Part shown: piece by piece, positions 1 to 14,315 of the stretch
Layout of the letters: every line of letters starts with the position of its first letter
Position numbering within the stretch: the first letter of the stretch is position 1
NCBI RefSeq assembly: GCF_000001735.4
Contig: NC_003076.8
Location: 2,914,001 to 2,978,000 of the forward strand
Direction: 5' to 3'
DNA length: 64,000 bases
Origin: Arabidopsis thaliana
Taxonomy: Eukaryota; Streptophyta; Magnoliopsida; Brassicales; Brassicaceae
Made by a program: the position numbers and the translations under genes
Notes under the pieces: generated by a model
What the model saw: the letters and a program-made list of their open reading frames with translations, nothing else
What the model was told of the DNA's origin: nothing
The model's database searches: none

Positions 1-1803
1 ACGGTTTCCAAAGGGGAAGAAGTCGAAACCTGAACAGCTCTTAGAGGAAGAAGCTTTAGCCCGCCGCAAAGCCCGTGATGCTGCTAAGGAGCGTGCAAAG
101 ATTCGCAATCAGAATACTACTAAGCTCTTTATCGAAGATGACAGTGATGATATTAATCAGGCTCAGGAGACTTATGAGGTAGGATTTCTACTATCCTCTT
201 TTTGTTTGTTGACTGTTCCTGGAAGCTAATTGTGTATATTGCGAGATCTCAATGATGTTTGTTTGCAAAAAGAGTTATGCTGATGTGATTTATTTCATTG
301 TAGGATGATGGCAATCGCACAGAAGATGGGATCCAGATTGAAGCTTTTAGTCTGGACAGAGAGAAAGAAGAAGGTTACTTTGATGCTGATGGGAACTTTG
401 TAGAATATGTTAGAGAAAAGGAAGTCAAGGTACACATCTTTCATTGTAAAGCTTAGCTCCAAGATATCTTGTGTATTGTCTTTCATTATATGTGTTTTCT
501 TTCAGGATGCATGGCTTGACAGTATTGAAAAAAATCCAATGTATATGGGACGATCTGCTGCAAATGATACTGAGATGGATGATGATAGTGGGAACGAAAA
601 AGCAGGGGATGACCTTTCTCAAGATGAAATCGGAGTTAGAAAGAGGCGCATTGCTAATGTCCTTGAACCAGGAGAAACGGTGAGACTCATTCTGCGTTTT
701 AACAAGTTTTTGTTTCAAACATGAAACATGGATTGTATTAGTTAAAAATGTCACCTTAATATAGCATTGTTGATTATACATACTTCGAACACGTAAAATA
801 AATCGGTTTCATGTTACAGGTCTTGCGAGCTTTAAGGAGGTTGAAAGGGAATTCGAATAATCGCAAGGAGAAGATGACATCTGAGACCAAGCTTATCTTT
901 GATCAGCTTACTGAGGATGCGGACAAGCTTATCGAGAACGGCGACTACAGTAAGTCTCTAATAACTTATGCTACTTCAACAACAAATATGATGTCCTCCA
1001 TTTGTTAATATATGTGTTCCTCTTTTTATGTATTGAAGATGTTTATCATGAGGAGCAAGAAGTTTTCCAACGTGAAGCAGGTTAGAGATTCTAATACTTT
1101 TTCAATATCAGCTGTAGATGTAGCTACGTTTCCTCTGCTTTGTGATATCACCTTTTCACAACATTCGGGAACAATTGGCTTGACTTTTCACATTCTTCTT
1201 CTCTATGTTGGTCTTTTAGAAGGATATGAGAGACTAGCTCAAGCGAAAGAAAATGGGACTGCCAATATAGTATCTTGTGATATGTTTGGCGATGATGAGA
1301 ATGCTCCTGAACCTTCCTCTGATCTACAACCGTCTAGCTCCATCTCGGGCACTCAGCTTAATTCTGATTATGTGTTTGATGAATCTTCAGGGTATGTTTG
1401 TATATACTCTCCTCTCGCGCTCTCTTGTTGCATAAGTCAGCTTTTTGTCCGAAGTATTGTGTTGCTAGCAATATTCATTATGAATCTCAATTTTATTTAT
1501 CTAAAAGTATTCTATAAATGGTTTTGCAGGTACTACTACAGCAGCAGCCTTGGTTACTATTATGACCCGAACACTGGACTTTACTGCTACGCAACAACCG
1601 GAAAATGGTAAAATTTACTTGGGATGAGTTTAGAATTTTGAAAACCCATTACTAATCTCTTTATTCATGTGTTCATAATTTCGATTATCAGCTCAATTCT
1701 GGTTATGTGTTTGATTACAAAATATGCGTGCAGGTACAGGTACGATGAAGAGACTAAGGAATATAAAGAGGTGGTTTCTGAAGTTGCTACTGAAGAAGTT
1801 TAA
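1..1803 (+). CDS. CD2BP2/U5-52K-like OCRE-domain protein, 3' part
   Basis: The 5' end lies outside the window; the visible frame opens at base 2. Exons: 2-178, 304-429, 506-679, 820-949, 1039-1080, 1220-1391, 1530-1607 and 1734-1803 (stop TAA), giving 323 codons including the stop. The N-terminal visible part is charged (RKARDAAKERAKIRNQ) and then very acidic. The C-terminus is an aromatic OCRE-type repeat: YYYSSSLGYYYDPNTGLYCY followed by TGKWYRYDEETKEYKEV. Proteins of the CD2BP2/Lin1 family bind the U5 snRNP protein PRP6/PRP8 assembly and act in tri-snRNP formation in the nucleus. Animal CD2BP2 ends in a GYF domain; here the visible C-terminus is OCRE-like instead, as I recall for plant members (AT5G09390). 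The family call is firm, the precise role is inferred. Confidence 0.85.
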
Positions 1804-2376
1804 TTTTCGTTTGTCTGTACTTTTGACTAACACAGGGTCTTGAAATATTTCCCTTGTTGTTTTTAGTTTGAAAGTAAGCACATCATACATGAGTTTATAT
1901 AAATATATTTGGATTTATTGGTTTTCTCATTGATTTATGAGAAATTATAGAGATGAAAGTAAATTTGGACAATCTTATAATTGTATGAACAAAATTAGCT
2001 GTGAAGAAAGAAAACGAAATTATGAAACAGAGCCTGAGAGGTTATCGTAATCCTCACACACTCTCACAGTATGAAGCAAGAAAGTCTCAAACCAAACGTT
2101 GACCAATAACACAATCTAACCGGTTCAGACTTCCGGTACAGAACATGTCACGTTTGTATCAGACCGGTTCAGCAGCGAACTGGTAAAGCAGAGATTGAGA
2201 ACATCGGCATGAATCGGCAGTGAAGAAACAAGACTTCTCGTCGAAAAATCTTTATTTGCTCCTGAGAACTTTTGATCGGATGCGAAACTCTAGTTCTACG
2301 ATTCTTCTCGTTTGATCGACCCTGCGAAACTTTCGGAGGTTACTTTAGCTTTGATTGCAATCTAAGAGTTCTGAAA
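1804..2376. other. Intergenic: 3' UTR and KUP7 leader
   Basis: This holds the 3' UTR of the upstream splicing-protein gene and the promoter and leader of KUP7. The last ~100 bases before the KUP7 start are open in the KUP7 frame but contain no in-frame ATG. An out-of-frame ATG at 2280 would give an 11-codon uORF ending at 2315 if transcription starts upstream of it. No other gene is seen. Confidence 0.6.
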
Positions 2377-5300
2377 ATGGCGGAGGAAAGCAGTATGGAA
2401 GGTTCTGAAAAAGAAGAGATCGATAGCTCAGGTGGTGGTTTTGGAGATATGGCATCCATGGATTCTATCGAGTCTCGATGGGTTATTCAAGACGATGATG
2501 ATTCCGAGATCGGCGTTGACGATGATAATGATGGATTCGACGGTACTGGACTCGAATCCGATGAGGACGAGATACCTGAGCATCGCCTGATCCGTACTGG
2601 TCCACGTGTTGATTCCTTCGACGTGGAAGCGCTTGAAGTTCCTGGTGCTCCGAGAAATGATTACGAGGTGATTGATAGTTTCGTGTATTAGTGCATTTCA
2701 TATCAACATATATAGTGATGGACTAGCATGATGTGTGTCTTCTTAGGTTCTTAAACAGTACAGTCACTTTTTAGCTGTTTTTGCCAGAGCTCGGATATCA
2801 ACTAGAAAGGGCCACTGAATAGGGAAGTACCATAAGAGATCAAGTCAAAATTAGTTTAGCAATATGTGGAAATTATGGATTAGGAACAGGAATCAGGAAT
2901 GCTTTGTGACTAGCTAGTGTGCGATTCTTCCAAGTTGCAGTGATGGAGATGGGCTCATAAATCTATTTTGTTTGGGATGTTGTTTTGATCTGTTTTCCTT
3001 AATGATGGTTGTGTCCTGGGATGGAAACCTGCAAGGGATGCACGGTCTGAGAGCAGTGGATATTTGTTTTCTGATTCTAAAGCGTAACTACGGCTACTAC
3101 TTTTTGCAAGTTCTGCAGATAAATAATGATGGATGATCTTAGATCTAAGATCTATGACTTGTATCTGTGAGCCAGTACTTTTCTCTGCATAGTTAACCAA
3201 ACTTTTTTTTTTGTGTTTTTACTTTGCTAGGACTTGACCGTTGGGAGGAAAGTGTTGCTTGCATTTCAAACATTAGGGGTTGTCTTTGGAGATGTAGGAA
3301 CCAGCCCGTTGTATACGTTCAGTGTAATGTTCAGTAAATCACCTGTCCAAGAAAAAGAAGATGTTATTGGAGCACTGTCACTAGTTTTATACACTTTACT
3401 TTTGGTCCCCCTTATTAAATATGTTCTTGTTGTTCTATGGGCAAATGATGATGGTGAAGGTACGCTTTAAGCTATTCTGATCTTCTAAATATAATCTTGC
3501 TTTGAATCTTTTCTGTACATACAGTGCCAACTGCTTTGATTACTTATGATATTCAGGGGGGACCTTTGCGTTATACTCATTAATCTCTCGTCATGCCAAG
3601 ATTAGTCTTATCCCAAACCAACTTCGCTCAGACACCCGAATTTCAAGTTTTAGACTGAAGGTGCCTTGCCCTGAGCTTGAGAGATCATTGAAACTAAAAG
3701 AAAAACTCGAGAATTCATTAATTCTGAAGAAAATTCTCCTCGTGCTAGTTCTTGCTGGAACTTCCATGGTGATTGCCGATGGGGTTGTAACTCCTGCAAT
3801 GTCAGGTTCTTATATAACCTCTTCTAAGTATGTTCATAGGCATGATTTTGTTTTATTGCACAGGGGGTTTCTACTACCATATGGACTTATCCGACTTACT
3901 TGATTATATTGCAGTAATGTCAGCTGTTGGTGGACTTAAGGTCGGAGTTGATGTAGTTGAGCAAGGTAATGCAGATGATAGTGTAATTAAATTTGAATTT
4001 TTTTGGTATTGGCTTTTTATCTTTTTCATTGTATCTTTTGCTATTGTTCAGCTTTCTCTTCTTTCTTCTTTGCAGATCAAGTGGTGATGATTTCAGTTGC
4101 ATTTCTGGTGATCCTCTTTAGTCTACAAAAATATGGGACGAGTAAGATGGGACTAGTAGTAGGTCCTGCCTTACTTATATGGTTCTGTTCTCTTGCTGGT
4201 ATTGGAATTTACAACCTGATCAAATACGATAGCAGTGTTTACAGAGCATTCAACCCTGTCCACATCTATTACTTCTTCAAGAGGAATTCTATAAATGCGT
4301 GGTATGCACTTGGAGGTTGCATTCTCTGTGCTACAGGTAATTTTTCACTTTTGCTGGATGGCTTAAATTTCATTAGAAATTAATTAGATTACTCTTGTAG
4401 CAATGGCTAACTGAACTAAGTAAGCCTTTTTATGCTCAATAATCCGCCTAATATTGTGACACTTTCTTTGTTGATTGTTCATGTTATATAATCTTTATCT
4501 TTCAGGCTCAGAGGCATTATTTGCAGACCTTTGCTACTTTTCTGTTAGATCAGTCCAGGTAAATGAAGAGTAGAAAGCCTTTGGCGGCTGATGTTTTATC
4601 TTTTTCTTTTTGTATGCTACTTTTTGCCACTAATTTTCTGCAACTTTAATTTATTTCGTAGTGGTTTTCTGCAGCTTACATTTGTGTGTCTTGTCCTGCC
4701 GTGCCTCATGTTGGGTTATATGGGACAAGCTGCATACCTGATGGAGAATCATGCGGATGCTAGTCAAGCTTTCTTTTCATCTGTTCCAGGTAAAGTTCAG
4801 CTGCTTCCTTCAATCAGTAATATACATGCCTCTTTGGCAAATGAAACCACTTTGATTTCCCTGCAAAGGCTGTTCTTGTGGTGTGGATTAGAAACTTGTA
4901 TTTCAAATTAGTATTAAGTTATTGATTCATCATTCCGTTCTGTAGGCTCTGCATTCTGGCCAGTCCTTTTCATAGCCAACATTGCAGCTCTGATTGCCAG
5001 TCGCACAATGACGACTGCAACATTTTCATGTATTAAACAGTCAACAGCTCTGGGTTGTTTCCCTCGTCTCAAAATTATTCACACTTCTCGAAAATTTATG
5101 GGCCAGATTTATATACCTGTCCTAAACTGGTTCCTGCTTGCCGTTTGCCTGGTCGTCGTCTGCTCAATCTCAAGTATCGATGAGATTGGAAATGCATATG
5201 GTAATAGTTGTTTTCTATGCTTCCCTGTCTAGCTTCGGTGATCCGATATGCTTCCCCCGTTTTGATTTTCTTTTTCGATTTCCCAGGGATGGCTGAGCTA

Positions 5301-6604
5301 GGAGTGATGATGACAACTACAATTCTAGTGACGTTAATCATGCTTCTTATATGGCAGATAAACATCGTAATCGTGATTGCCTTTCTGGTAGTTTTTCTCG
5401 GAGTGGAATTAGTCTTTTTCTCATCAGTCATAGCGAGTGTTGGGGATGGAAGCTGGATAATATTGGTCTTTGCCGTAATCATGTTTGGTATAATGTATAT
5501 TTGGAACTATGGAAGTAAGCTCAGGTATGAAACAGAAGTCGAACAAAAGCTGTCAATGGATTTAATGAGAGAACTTGGGTGCAACCTGGGAACGATAAGA
5601 GCTCCTGGTATCGGTTTGCTGTACAATGAGTTAGTGAAGGGAGTACCGGCAATATTTGGCCATTTTCTGACTACACTTCCTGCAATCCATTCCATGGTCA
5701 TTTTCGTCTGCATAAAATATGTCCCGGTTCCAGTTGTACCACAGAATGAGAGGTTCCTCTTCAGACGTGTCTGCACCAAAAGCTATCACTTATTCCGTTG
5801 CATTGCCAGGTTGGTCTGTTTTTCCCTTTCAGTGATCAAATTTTCATGGTTCATATATGATTGATTAGACTTAACGTAGAGATTCTTACTCAAGTCTGTA
5901 GATCTGATATTTCCTTCTCTCTTTTTGTATTATATAAGAAGTACGTCTTAGAGCCACTGTTTAGCACACAAGAACATATTATCTCCTTCATTCTGTTCCA
6001 TTTCGTTGCTGAACAAATCGAATATAAACACTCTTTGTGTTATATGTGGTGTAGGTATGGTTATAAAGACGCAAGAAAGGAGACCCACCAAGCATTTGAG
6101 CAGCTACTGATCGAGAGCCTCGAGAAATTCATCCGAAGGGAAGCACAAGAACGTTCCTTGGAGAGCGACGGGAACGATGATTCAGACTCAGAGGAAGATT
6201 TCCCAGGTTCTAGAGTCGTAATTGGCCCCAACGGAAGCATGTACTCGATGGGGGTTCCCCTTCTCTCTGAGTACAGAGACTTAAACAAACCGATCATGGA
6301 AATGAACACTTCATCTGATCACACAAACCACCATCCCTTTGACACATCATCTGACTCCTCTGTATCTGAAGCTGAGCAAAGCCTGGAGAGAGAGTTATCG
6401 TTCATACACAAAGCGAAAGAATCAGGGGTGGTGTATCTTCTCGGGCATGGCGATATAAGAGCAAGAAAAGATTCATGGTTCATCAAGAAGTTAGTCATAA
6501 ACTACTTCTACACATTCCTGAGGAAAAACTGCAGGAGAGGGATCGCAAATTTGAGTGTGCCTCAGTCGCATCTGATGCAGGTCGGTATGACATACATGGT
6601 CTGA
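2377..6604 (+). CDS. KUP7: HAK/KUP/KT potassium transporter KUP7
   Basis: Ten exons: 2377-2667, 3231-3459, 3557-3805, 3915-3965, 4076-4336, 4506-4558, 4675-4789, 4946-5200, 5287-5809 and 6055-6604, giving 858 aa, the length I recall for KUP7 (AT5G09400). An acidic cytosolic N-terminus (about residues 1-97) precedes the family signature GVVFGDVGTSPLYTF. About a dozen hydrophobic membrane segments follow, then a long hydrophilic C-terminal tail with an acidic, Ser-rich stretch (DDSDSEEDFPGS). The family carries out H+-coupled or channel-like K+ uptake; KUP7 is reported at the root plasma membrane for K+ uptake and xylem loading. The start is the first in-frame ATG and gives the family's acidic N-terminus. 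All introns are GT-AG. Confidence 0.96.
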
Positions 6605-7456
6605 GTATCTTCTTTCTTCTTTTAAACGTAGTTTCTATTCGTGTCCATAGATCTAAATTTGTATGTTGCGTTGATGTTCTTGCATTGTTGTGAAGAATCC
6701 GAGTATTTGACTACTCCAATCTATAGAGCATCTAGTAGAGGAAAAAGCTGCCTATGTTGATTTCAGGAATTTTCATGGTTCCCCGAATCTTACATCTTTA
6801 CTTCCATAGAATCTCGTTTTTGCGCTATGAATTAGGAATCTGTGATTATGATAACGGAGTCTGAAGCCTAGACTCGAAACCACAAGAAGAGAATGGCTAG
6901 TCCCCCACTGCCGTTTCTCATGAAAGTGCTAATGTTTATATATTACAATGATGATGATGATTGATATTCACTTAGCTTCATCAATGATGGATCTGATAGA
7001 CTTATTAGATCTCCACCAAGATCTGAGAATCTCCACTGCCAGATCCGCCGCCGCGGGAAAGAGAGGGAAAAGACATTTGACATCAATCTTGAATTAGAAA
7101 AAAGTTTAAATAATTAAATTCAAGGAAATGGACTTGATTGCCCAAGAAAAAAGACTTGATGGGCCAGACAAATCTGACATGTATACGTGTCGGAGGTTTA
7201 TTGGTGGTTACGTGGTCCAAATCAGTGTTTAAAAACAAAGCGATTTACTTCGGTTCTCTTCCTCGGTCTCGCTTCAATAAAAAAAGGAAAAAAAAAATCG
7301 GTATCGTTTTCACACCTGGATATAGCCCGAAACGAAGGAAACAAGATTATAAGCTTCTCAGTTCATGCATACTCAGATCGGTTAGGGTTCGTTGATTCTC
7401 TTTTTGATTACGAAAGCTTAAGATCTCTTTTGGTGGATTTTTGGGTTTATCCATCT
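6605..7456. other. Intergenic: KUP7 3' UTR and CAMTA1 promoter/leader
   Basis: This contains the KUP7 3' UTR and the upstream region and leader of CAMTA1. An open frame runs through the CAMTA1 leader into its ATG at 7457 but lacks convincing coding character. No other gene is seen. Confidence 0.5.
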
Positions 7457-10400
7457 ATGGTGGATCGCAGATCTTTTGGCTCTATAACTCCTCCTCTCCA
7501 ATTAGGTCTCTTTCTCTTCCTTCTCCACTGTTTATTTCCCTCCGTTGTTTGGTTCCTTTGCTAGCTTGAAATTACGTTTATTTTGCCATATTTTTGAGTT
7601 TTTCTTGCTGCGACATTTGGTAGGCGAATGAATCTATTCATTAGACAGGAACTTAGCTCACTTCTTTTTTTTCTTACTGGTGTTGTTCCACATGTTTGTC
7701 CGAATTTATTTTTTGTCTGCTTGATCTGAAATTGCGACGAAATAATGTATTTATGCTCTTGAAATTTCTGCTTTAAGGCTGAATTGCTCTGTTTCATTGG
7801 GAATGTTCATATTTTGTTAGTGGTAGCGTAATAGTGTTATCGGAAGATTTTGTACCCAGATTCAAAAAAGTGTTAAGTACTGATACATGTTTTACTTCTA
7901 TGAGTTTGCAGATATGGAACAGTTGCTGTCAGAAGCCCAACACAGGTGGCTTAGGCCTACTGAGATTTGTGAAATTCTTCAGAACTATCACAAGTTTCAT
8001 ATAGCATCAGAGTCTCCCACCCGACCCGCCAGTATGTTTGTGTCTGAGTTCCTTCGTTTTTTTTGTTGCAATTTATATCTTATAAAGTTATTCGGTGGAT
8101 GAATGGTCACTTTCTCTTCCATTTTTGAAAACTACTAGGATTAGGATGAATTTTATTTATGCATAGCAGTCAAAAATTTTGCATATATAAAGTTCCACAT
8201 GTACTGACTTCAAATTATACTTGCACTGCTCTAATTCATCCTATTTTTTGTTTCGAAGAAGAAGTATACTTTTTGTTAGATCGCTTGTTAGTGACAACAA
8301 TCTTCACTTTTCATATATTTTTTCCCTGTAAACTGACATTATCTCCCCACCCTTATAGGTGGTTCACTTTTTCTTTTTGATAGGAAGGTACTGAGATATT
8401 TTAGGAAAGACGGACATAACTGGAGGAAGAAGAAAGATGGTAAAACCATAAGAGAAGCTCATGAGAAGCTCAAGGTTATAATTTTCTTTAGTGTCTCCTA
8501 AATAGTTTAGTGTTTTCCAATCATGGAACCTGTTAATTGGTTCTACTTCCGGATTTGTAATAAACTAGTTGATAACGTAGTGTATCTAAATTTTTGAGAG
8601 TAACATTATATAGGTAGGAAGCATAGATGTGCTACATTGTTACTATGCACATGGGGAAGCCAACGAGAATTTCCAGAGACGTTGCTACTGGATGCTTGAA
8701 CAGTGAGTCTGAGTTTGTGCATATTTCAGTGTTTTGTTGTTCTCTGTGTATACTGACCTTCTAGCTTGGACGGAAAAAAATAGTGTTTATGATCATAACT
8801 TTGAAGGTACTATTATAGAAAAGCCTCATCTCATTGGGTTTTAGTCGCTACTTTGTCTTTGTTTTCCTTTGGATATCTGAGGCCTTCGTGGGTTAGGTGT
8901 GGAACATGGAAATAGTGAACATTGGAATTTTCTTTAGTGTCTCCTAAATAGTTTAGTGTCTCCCTTGTACGAGTTGACTTTGCTTTTTGAGTCTGTTTTC
9001 ACTTTTGTTCTTATATACTTTGTTTTATGCTGTATTGTTACAGACATTTGATGCATATCGTTTTTGTGCACTACTTGGAGGTTAAGGTATAGCTCGTCCT
9101 GTCTGTGATATTACTCCATCATTTAACATTAAAATTATCTTTTGTAGTGTAGTTTTCTACTGATAAGTGTTCTTAAGTTTATTTTATATTGTAAATTATA
9201 CAGGGTAACCGGACCAGTATAGGAATGAAAGAAAACAATTCAAATTCTGTAAATGGCACAGCTTCAGTGAATATTGATTCAACAGCAAGCCCAACTAGCA
9301 CATTGTCATCATTATGTGAAGATGCTGATACCGGTATTTCTTTCTCTATTATTTTGTATGTTTGGTACTTTGGTAACTTTTGTTTATAATATAGTTCTTT
9401 CCATGGAAGAATCATCGATTTTCATCCTACTTTGTGAGGTGTGATGATTTACATATCATCACATGCTCTTGGCTCTGTGTGTAATTTTCAACACCACCTT
9501 ATATCAGTTTTGGTGCAGGGGATAGTCAACAAGCAAGTTCCGTCTTACGACCATCTCCTGAACCTCAAACTGGTACTTCTCAAATAAGGGAGAAGCAGGA
9601 AGTTAGCATATTAAATTCTTACTGTTAGAGCTCTGTTTTGGGTACTCACCTCTCTTTCTGGTTTCCTGTCTGCATTTTTGTTAAGAAGGCCTTTGTTTTC
9701 CTGTCTAGGAAATCGCTATGGTTGGACACCTGCTCCTGGCATGCGTAATGTTTCACAGGTTCATGGGAACAGAGTCAGAGAAAGTGATTCCCAGAGATTA
9801 GTTGATGTCAGAGCTTTGGATACCGTTGGGAATTCGCTGACAAGATTTCATGATCAGCCTTATTGTAATAATTTGTTGACTCAGATGCAGCCTTCTAATA
9901 CTGACTCAATGCTGGTGGAAGAAAATTCAGAAAAAGGTGGGCGGTTAAAGGCAGAGCATATCAGAAATCCTCTTCAAACTCAATTTAATTGGCAGGTAGT
10001 GTACTGTGTACGCATGCTTTTTGTAATTATTTATGAAAGAGCAATGCATAGATATTATTAGTGAAAGTATAGAAAAAAATGTCCATGGATGTTAAGAATT
10101 ATACAAAAGAGAGAGATGTGTTGTGAAGAAAAAGCTTAGAAATGTGTGACGATGTCATAGCATAGCAAACTTTGGAGCTAAATTAGATTTATGTATGTTT
10201 TACATGCCTTTATCAGCAATTTTCTCAGGGTTGATATTTCTGTCATTGACGCATTGTTAAGCTAGTTGGTTGAAGTTGAATTTATCTGTCGGTAATTACT
10301 CTGAAAAGGTGCATTCGATGCCTTAATCAGTTTTACCTTGACCTCAGATAAGAAGATGAAAAACATCTAATACCTACTTTTGTTATATGGCTCCTTCCCC

Positions 10401-13291
10401 TCTATAGATTGTAAAGTTCTTTATTTAAGCTCGCATTATTATTATCAGGAAGATTTGTTTTGAAGTGCTCTGATTTCGAAATACTTATCTATGTAGGATG
10501 ACACTGATCTGGCGTTATTTGAGCAAAGTGCACAAGATAATTTTGAGACATTTTCCAGTCTCCTTGGCAGTGAAAATCTGCAACCTTTTGGAATTAGTTA
10601 TCAAGCTCCTCCTTCAAATATGGACTCTGAATATATGCCTGTAATGAAAATATTGCGAAGAAGCGAAGATAGTTTGAAAAAAGTCGATAGTTTTTCTAAG
10701 TGGGCTATTAAAGAACTTGGGGAGATGGAGGATTTGCAGATGCAGTCTTCACGTGGAGATATTGCATGGACCACTGTTGAATGTGAAACTGCAGCAGCTG
10801 GGATCTCCTTGAGCCCTTCTCTCTCTGAGGATCAGCGTTTCACCATAGTTGATTTTTGGCCAAAAAGTGCAAAGACAGACGCAGAAGTTGAGGTAATTTC
10901 ACTGTACATATTTGGAAAAATTGATTGGTGATGTACCATTCTATTAAGATGGTTAAGTTTGTTTATCCATTTTCCAGTTTCCAAATAATTTTTGTGGTTA
11001 AGACTTTGAAGCAATTGCAAAATATTTCGTGCTATATTTTTAGCTGGGTGCTGGGGTTTAAAGTCCCTTATTGATGTTCATGCAGCAGTTTCATTTTGAT
11101 GATCCTGCTTTCTCATTATTTTTATTAGTAATGCTTTTTCCGTTTTGCTGATTTCGCTCTCTGTTTTGGTTGTTTTGTTGTGGTGACTAATTTCTTTTTT
11201 ATGTATCACTCTATTTGCAGGTCATGGTTATTGGGACATTTCTACTTAGTCCGCAAGAAGTAACTAAATATAATTGGTCATGCATGTTTGGTGAAGTGGA
11301 AGTTCCTGCTGAGATTTTAGTAGATGGTGTTCTTTGCTGTCATGCTCCACCGCATACAGCTGGTCACGTCCCCTTTTATGTTACATGTTCCAACAGATTT
11401 GCTTGCAGTGAAGTACGAGAATTTGATTTCCTTTCTGGTTCTACCCAAAAAATCAATGCTACAGATGTTTATGGTACCTATACAAATGAAGCATCACTTC
11501 AGTTGCGGTTTGAGAAGATGCTTGCTCACAGGGATTTTGTTCACGAACACCATATATTCGAAGATGTTGGGGACAAACGAAGACAAATCAGTAAAATTAT
11601 GTTGCTAAAGGAGGAGAAAGAGTATCTCCTTCCAGGGACATATCAGAGAGACTCAACCAAACAAGAACCAAAAGGACAGCTTTTTAGGGAACTGTTTGAA
11701 GAAGAACTATATATATGGCTCATACATAAAGTGACTGAAGAGGGTAAAGGTCCAAACATATTGGATGAAGATGGACAGGGTATTTTACACTTTGTTGCAG
11801 CGCTTGGGTATGACTGGGCCATTAAACCGGTGTTAGCAGCAGGAGTTAACATTAACTTCCGTGATGCCAATGGCTGGTCTGCCCTTCATTGGGCTGCGTT
11901 TAGTGGCAGGTATGGACCTCTATCTCACATATCTTCAATTTCCTTTAATCATAATATTATTATTTGAGATTTTGCATTTCGTTTAAGATGCTCACATTGA
12001 TGATGCTTTAACTCTATTATTTGGTCAACATTGCCATATCAAACTAACTCCTTTTCCTGTTAACTATAGGGAGGAAACTGTCGCTGTGCTTGTCTCTCTA
12101 GGTGCTGATGCTGGGGCATTAACGGATCCATCTCCAGAGCTTCCATTGGGTAAAACAGCAGCTGATTTGGCTTACGCAAATGGACACAGGGGAATTTCGG
12201 GATTTCTTGCAGAGTCTTCCTTAACTAGTTATCTTGAAAAGCTAACAGTGGACTCAAAGGAAAATAGCCCTGCCAACTCTTGTGGAGAAAAAGCTGTTCA
12301 AACAGTCTCTGAGCGAACCGCTGCTCCTATGACCTATGGCGATGTACCAGAGAAACTTTCCTTGAAGGATTCACTTACTGCTGTCCGTAATGCTACGCAA
12401 GCGGCTGATCGTCTCCATCAAGTATTCAGGATGCAATCATTCCAACGGAAACAGCTGTGTGATATTGGCGATGATGAAAAGATTGATATCTCCGACCAGT
12501 TAGCTGTTTCTTTTGCAGCTTCTAAAACTAAGAATCCAGGACAGGGTGATGTCTCTCTTAGTTGTGCTGCTACCCATATCCAGAAGAAATATCGTGGTTG
12601 GAAGAAGAGAAAAGAGTTTCTTTTAATCCGACAAAGAATCGTTAAAATTCAGGTTTGCCTTTCATTGAGTTTTTTTTTCTCCCCCTTATTTCTTTGCATA
12701 AGTCTTTTGTCTGGTTTCTCATTGCTGGAATCATATTACATTTACCTTTAGGCTCATGTGAGAGGACATCAGGTCCGGAAACAATACCGAACAGTCATCT
12801 GGTCTGTGGGATTACTCGAGAAAATCATTTTGCGTTGGAGACGCAAAGGTAATGGTTTGAGAGGGTTTAAACGCAATGCAGTCGCCAAAACCGTGGAACC
12901 GGAACCGCCTGTATCAGCTATATGTCCTAGGATCCCACAGGAAGATGAGTATGATTATCTTAAAGAGGGAAGAAAACAAACAGAGGAAAGGCTACAGAAG
13001 GCTCTGACTCGTGTTAAGTCGATGGTTCAATACCCAGAAGCACGGGATCAATACCGTAGACTCCTAACGGTTGTTGAGGGCTTCCGTGAAAATGAGGTAC
13101 CCAAGACCCATAACATAATCAGTTAATCATATTTTGTTGAGCATTCTTGTGATAAATTGTTGTTGCAGGCTTCATCAAGTGCATCTATAAACAATAAAGA
13201 AGAAGAAGCAGTCAACTGTGAAGAAGACGATTTTATTGACATTGAGTCTCTTTTGAACGATGACACATTGATGATGTCTATTTCTCCTTGA
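7457..13291 (+). CDS. CAMTA1: Calmodulin-binding transcription activator 1 (CAMTA1/EICBP.B)
   Basis: Thirteen exons: 7457-7505, 7912-8031, 8359-8474, 8614-8702, 9044-9086, 9204-9333, 9519-9572, 9709-9995, 10497-10892, 11221-11909, 12070-12652, 12752-13096 and 13169-13291, giving 1007 aa, the length I recall for CAMTA1 (AT5G09410). Domains in order: CG-1 DNA-binding domain (about 20-150, with RPASGSLFLFDRKVLRYFRKDGHNW split around residues 55-75), TIG/IPT fold (VMVIGTFLLSPQEV onward), ankyrin repeats (GQGILHFVAALGYDWAI, NGWSALHWAAFSG), IQ motifs (AATHIQKKYRGWKKRKEF, IVKIQAHVRGHQVRKQY) and the C-terminal CaM-binding region. CAMTAs bind CGCG-type promoter elements in the nucleus and link Ca2+/calmodulin to cold, auxin and defence genes. 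The short first exon encodes only about 16 residues; a second ATG at 7916 starts MEQLLSEAQ and is a possible alternative start. Confidence 0.96.
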
Positions 13292-14315
13292 TTTTACTTT
13301 CTGACTCGTATTCATTTTTCCTTCTTTTACTTTCTAACTTTATTTCTTCTCTGTAAATACCATAGTTGATATTTACCGCTTAATTTATTACTTGGATTGA
13401 AATAGAATTATTCACTATTTTCTTTCGTCTTAACAATATATAACTTTTTTATTTGTTCATTTGGCTTTTCTCTGCTAATATTATATAGCCAAGTGTTGGA
13501 TTACTCTGATTCATATTTGTATCCGTATTGAATATTCTTCTCTTTATTAGCTGTTTTCTGCAATTTATACATCATATTTGTTTTGGTCAAACTCATACAT
13601 CAGTCATATTGTTATAGTTTAAATTTGAATGGTAGTATGATATTGAGCTAACTTTTAAAGGTTATAAATCCGGGTCGACATGCCATTTTATCTACCAAAT
13701 TTGGATTGGTAAACCATTAAAGCTATAAAAAAAACTTAACTTGGATTTTCCTATAATCTGAAGATAAAATTGGATTGACGGGCAAGGCTACAGAAAATGG
13801 AAACTTAACAATAAATTATAGCAGTATATATTTTAATTTTTTCATTATTATATTGAGGTTTTTAGTGGCTTGACTAGCTTAAAATCTATTTTTCCACGAG
13901 TGGAAAAGTTCATTAAGAGAAGAAATGGCCAACAAAAGAAATTATAAACCTAAATCAATTTGTACAAGCTTATTAAAAAAAATTGAAACGAGTAATTCTA
14001 ATAAATAAAGGAATTAAAATTAAAATTTCCATTTTTCTTAATTTAATTTTTTTTTTTAATTTCTTTATCGATTTCGTAAAGACAATTATTAATCAATCAA
14101 AAAGAGAAGATTCGCCTTGGGCAGACGGACTTGAGTTCACGGCTGGCCAAGTCATCACTCGTAATTAAAAGGGTTTAGACACAGTGCGCACGATAGCATC
14201 TGTGTTTGCTTCTTCCAAATCTCTCTCCTATTTTTCTTTCCCCTTTTCTCTCTTAAACCCTCCTAAAACCCTTGTCTCTCTCTCTCTCTCTCTCTCTTTC
14301 TCGTGAGATCGCGTT
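13292..14315. other. Intergenic: CAMTA1 3' UTR and OM64 promoter/leader
   Basis: AT-rich spacer with no supported gene. The last ~110 bases are the pyrimidine-rich leader of OM64, including a TC microsatellite at about 14275-14298 immediately before the start codon. Confidence 0.5.

Noticed and set aside
2272-2376. In-frame N-terminal extension of KUP7
   Set aside because: The frame is open but begins with TTG and contains no ATG; the family's acidic N-terminus starts at 2377.
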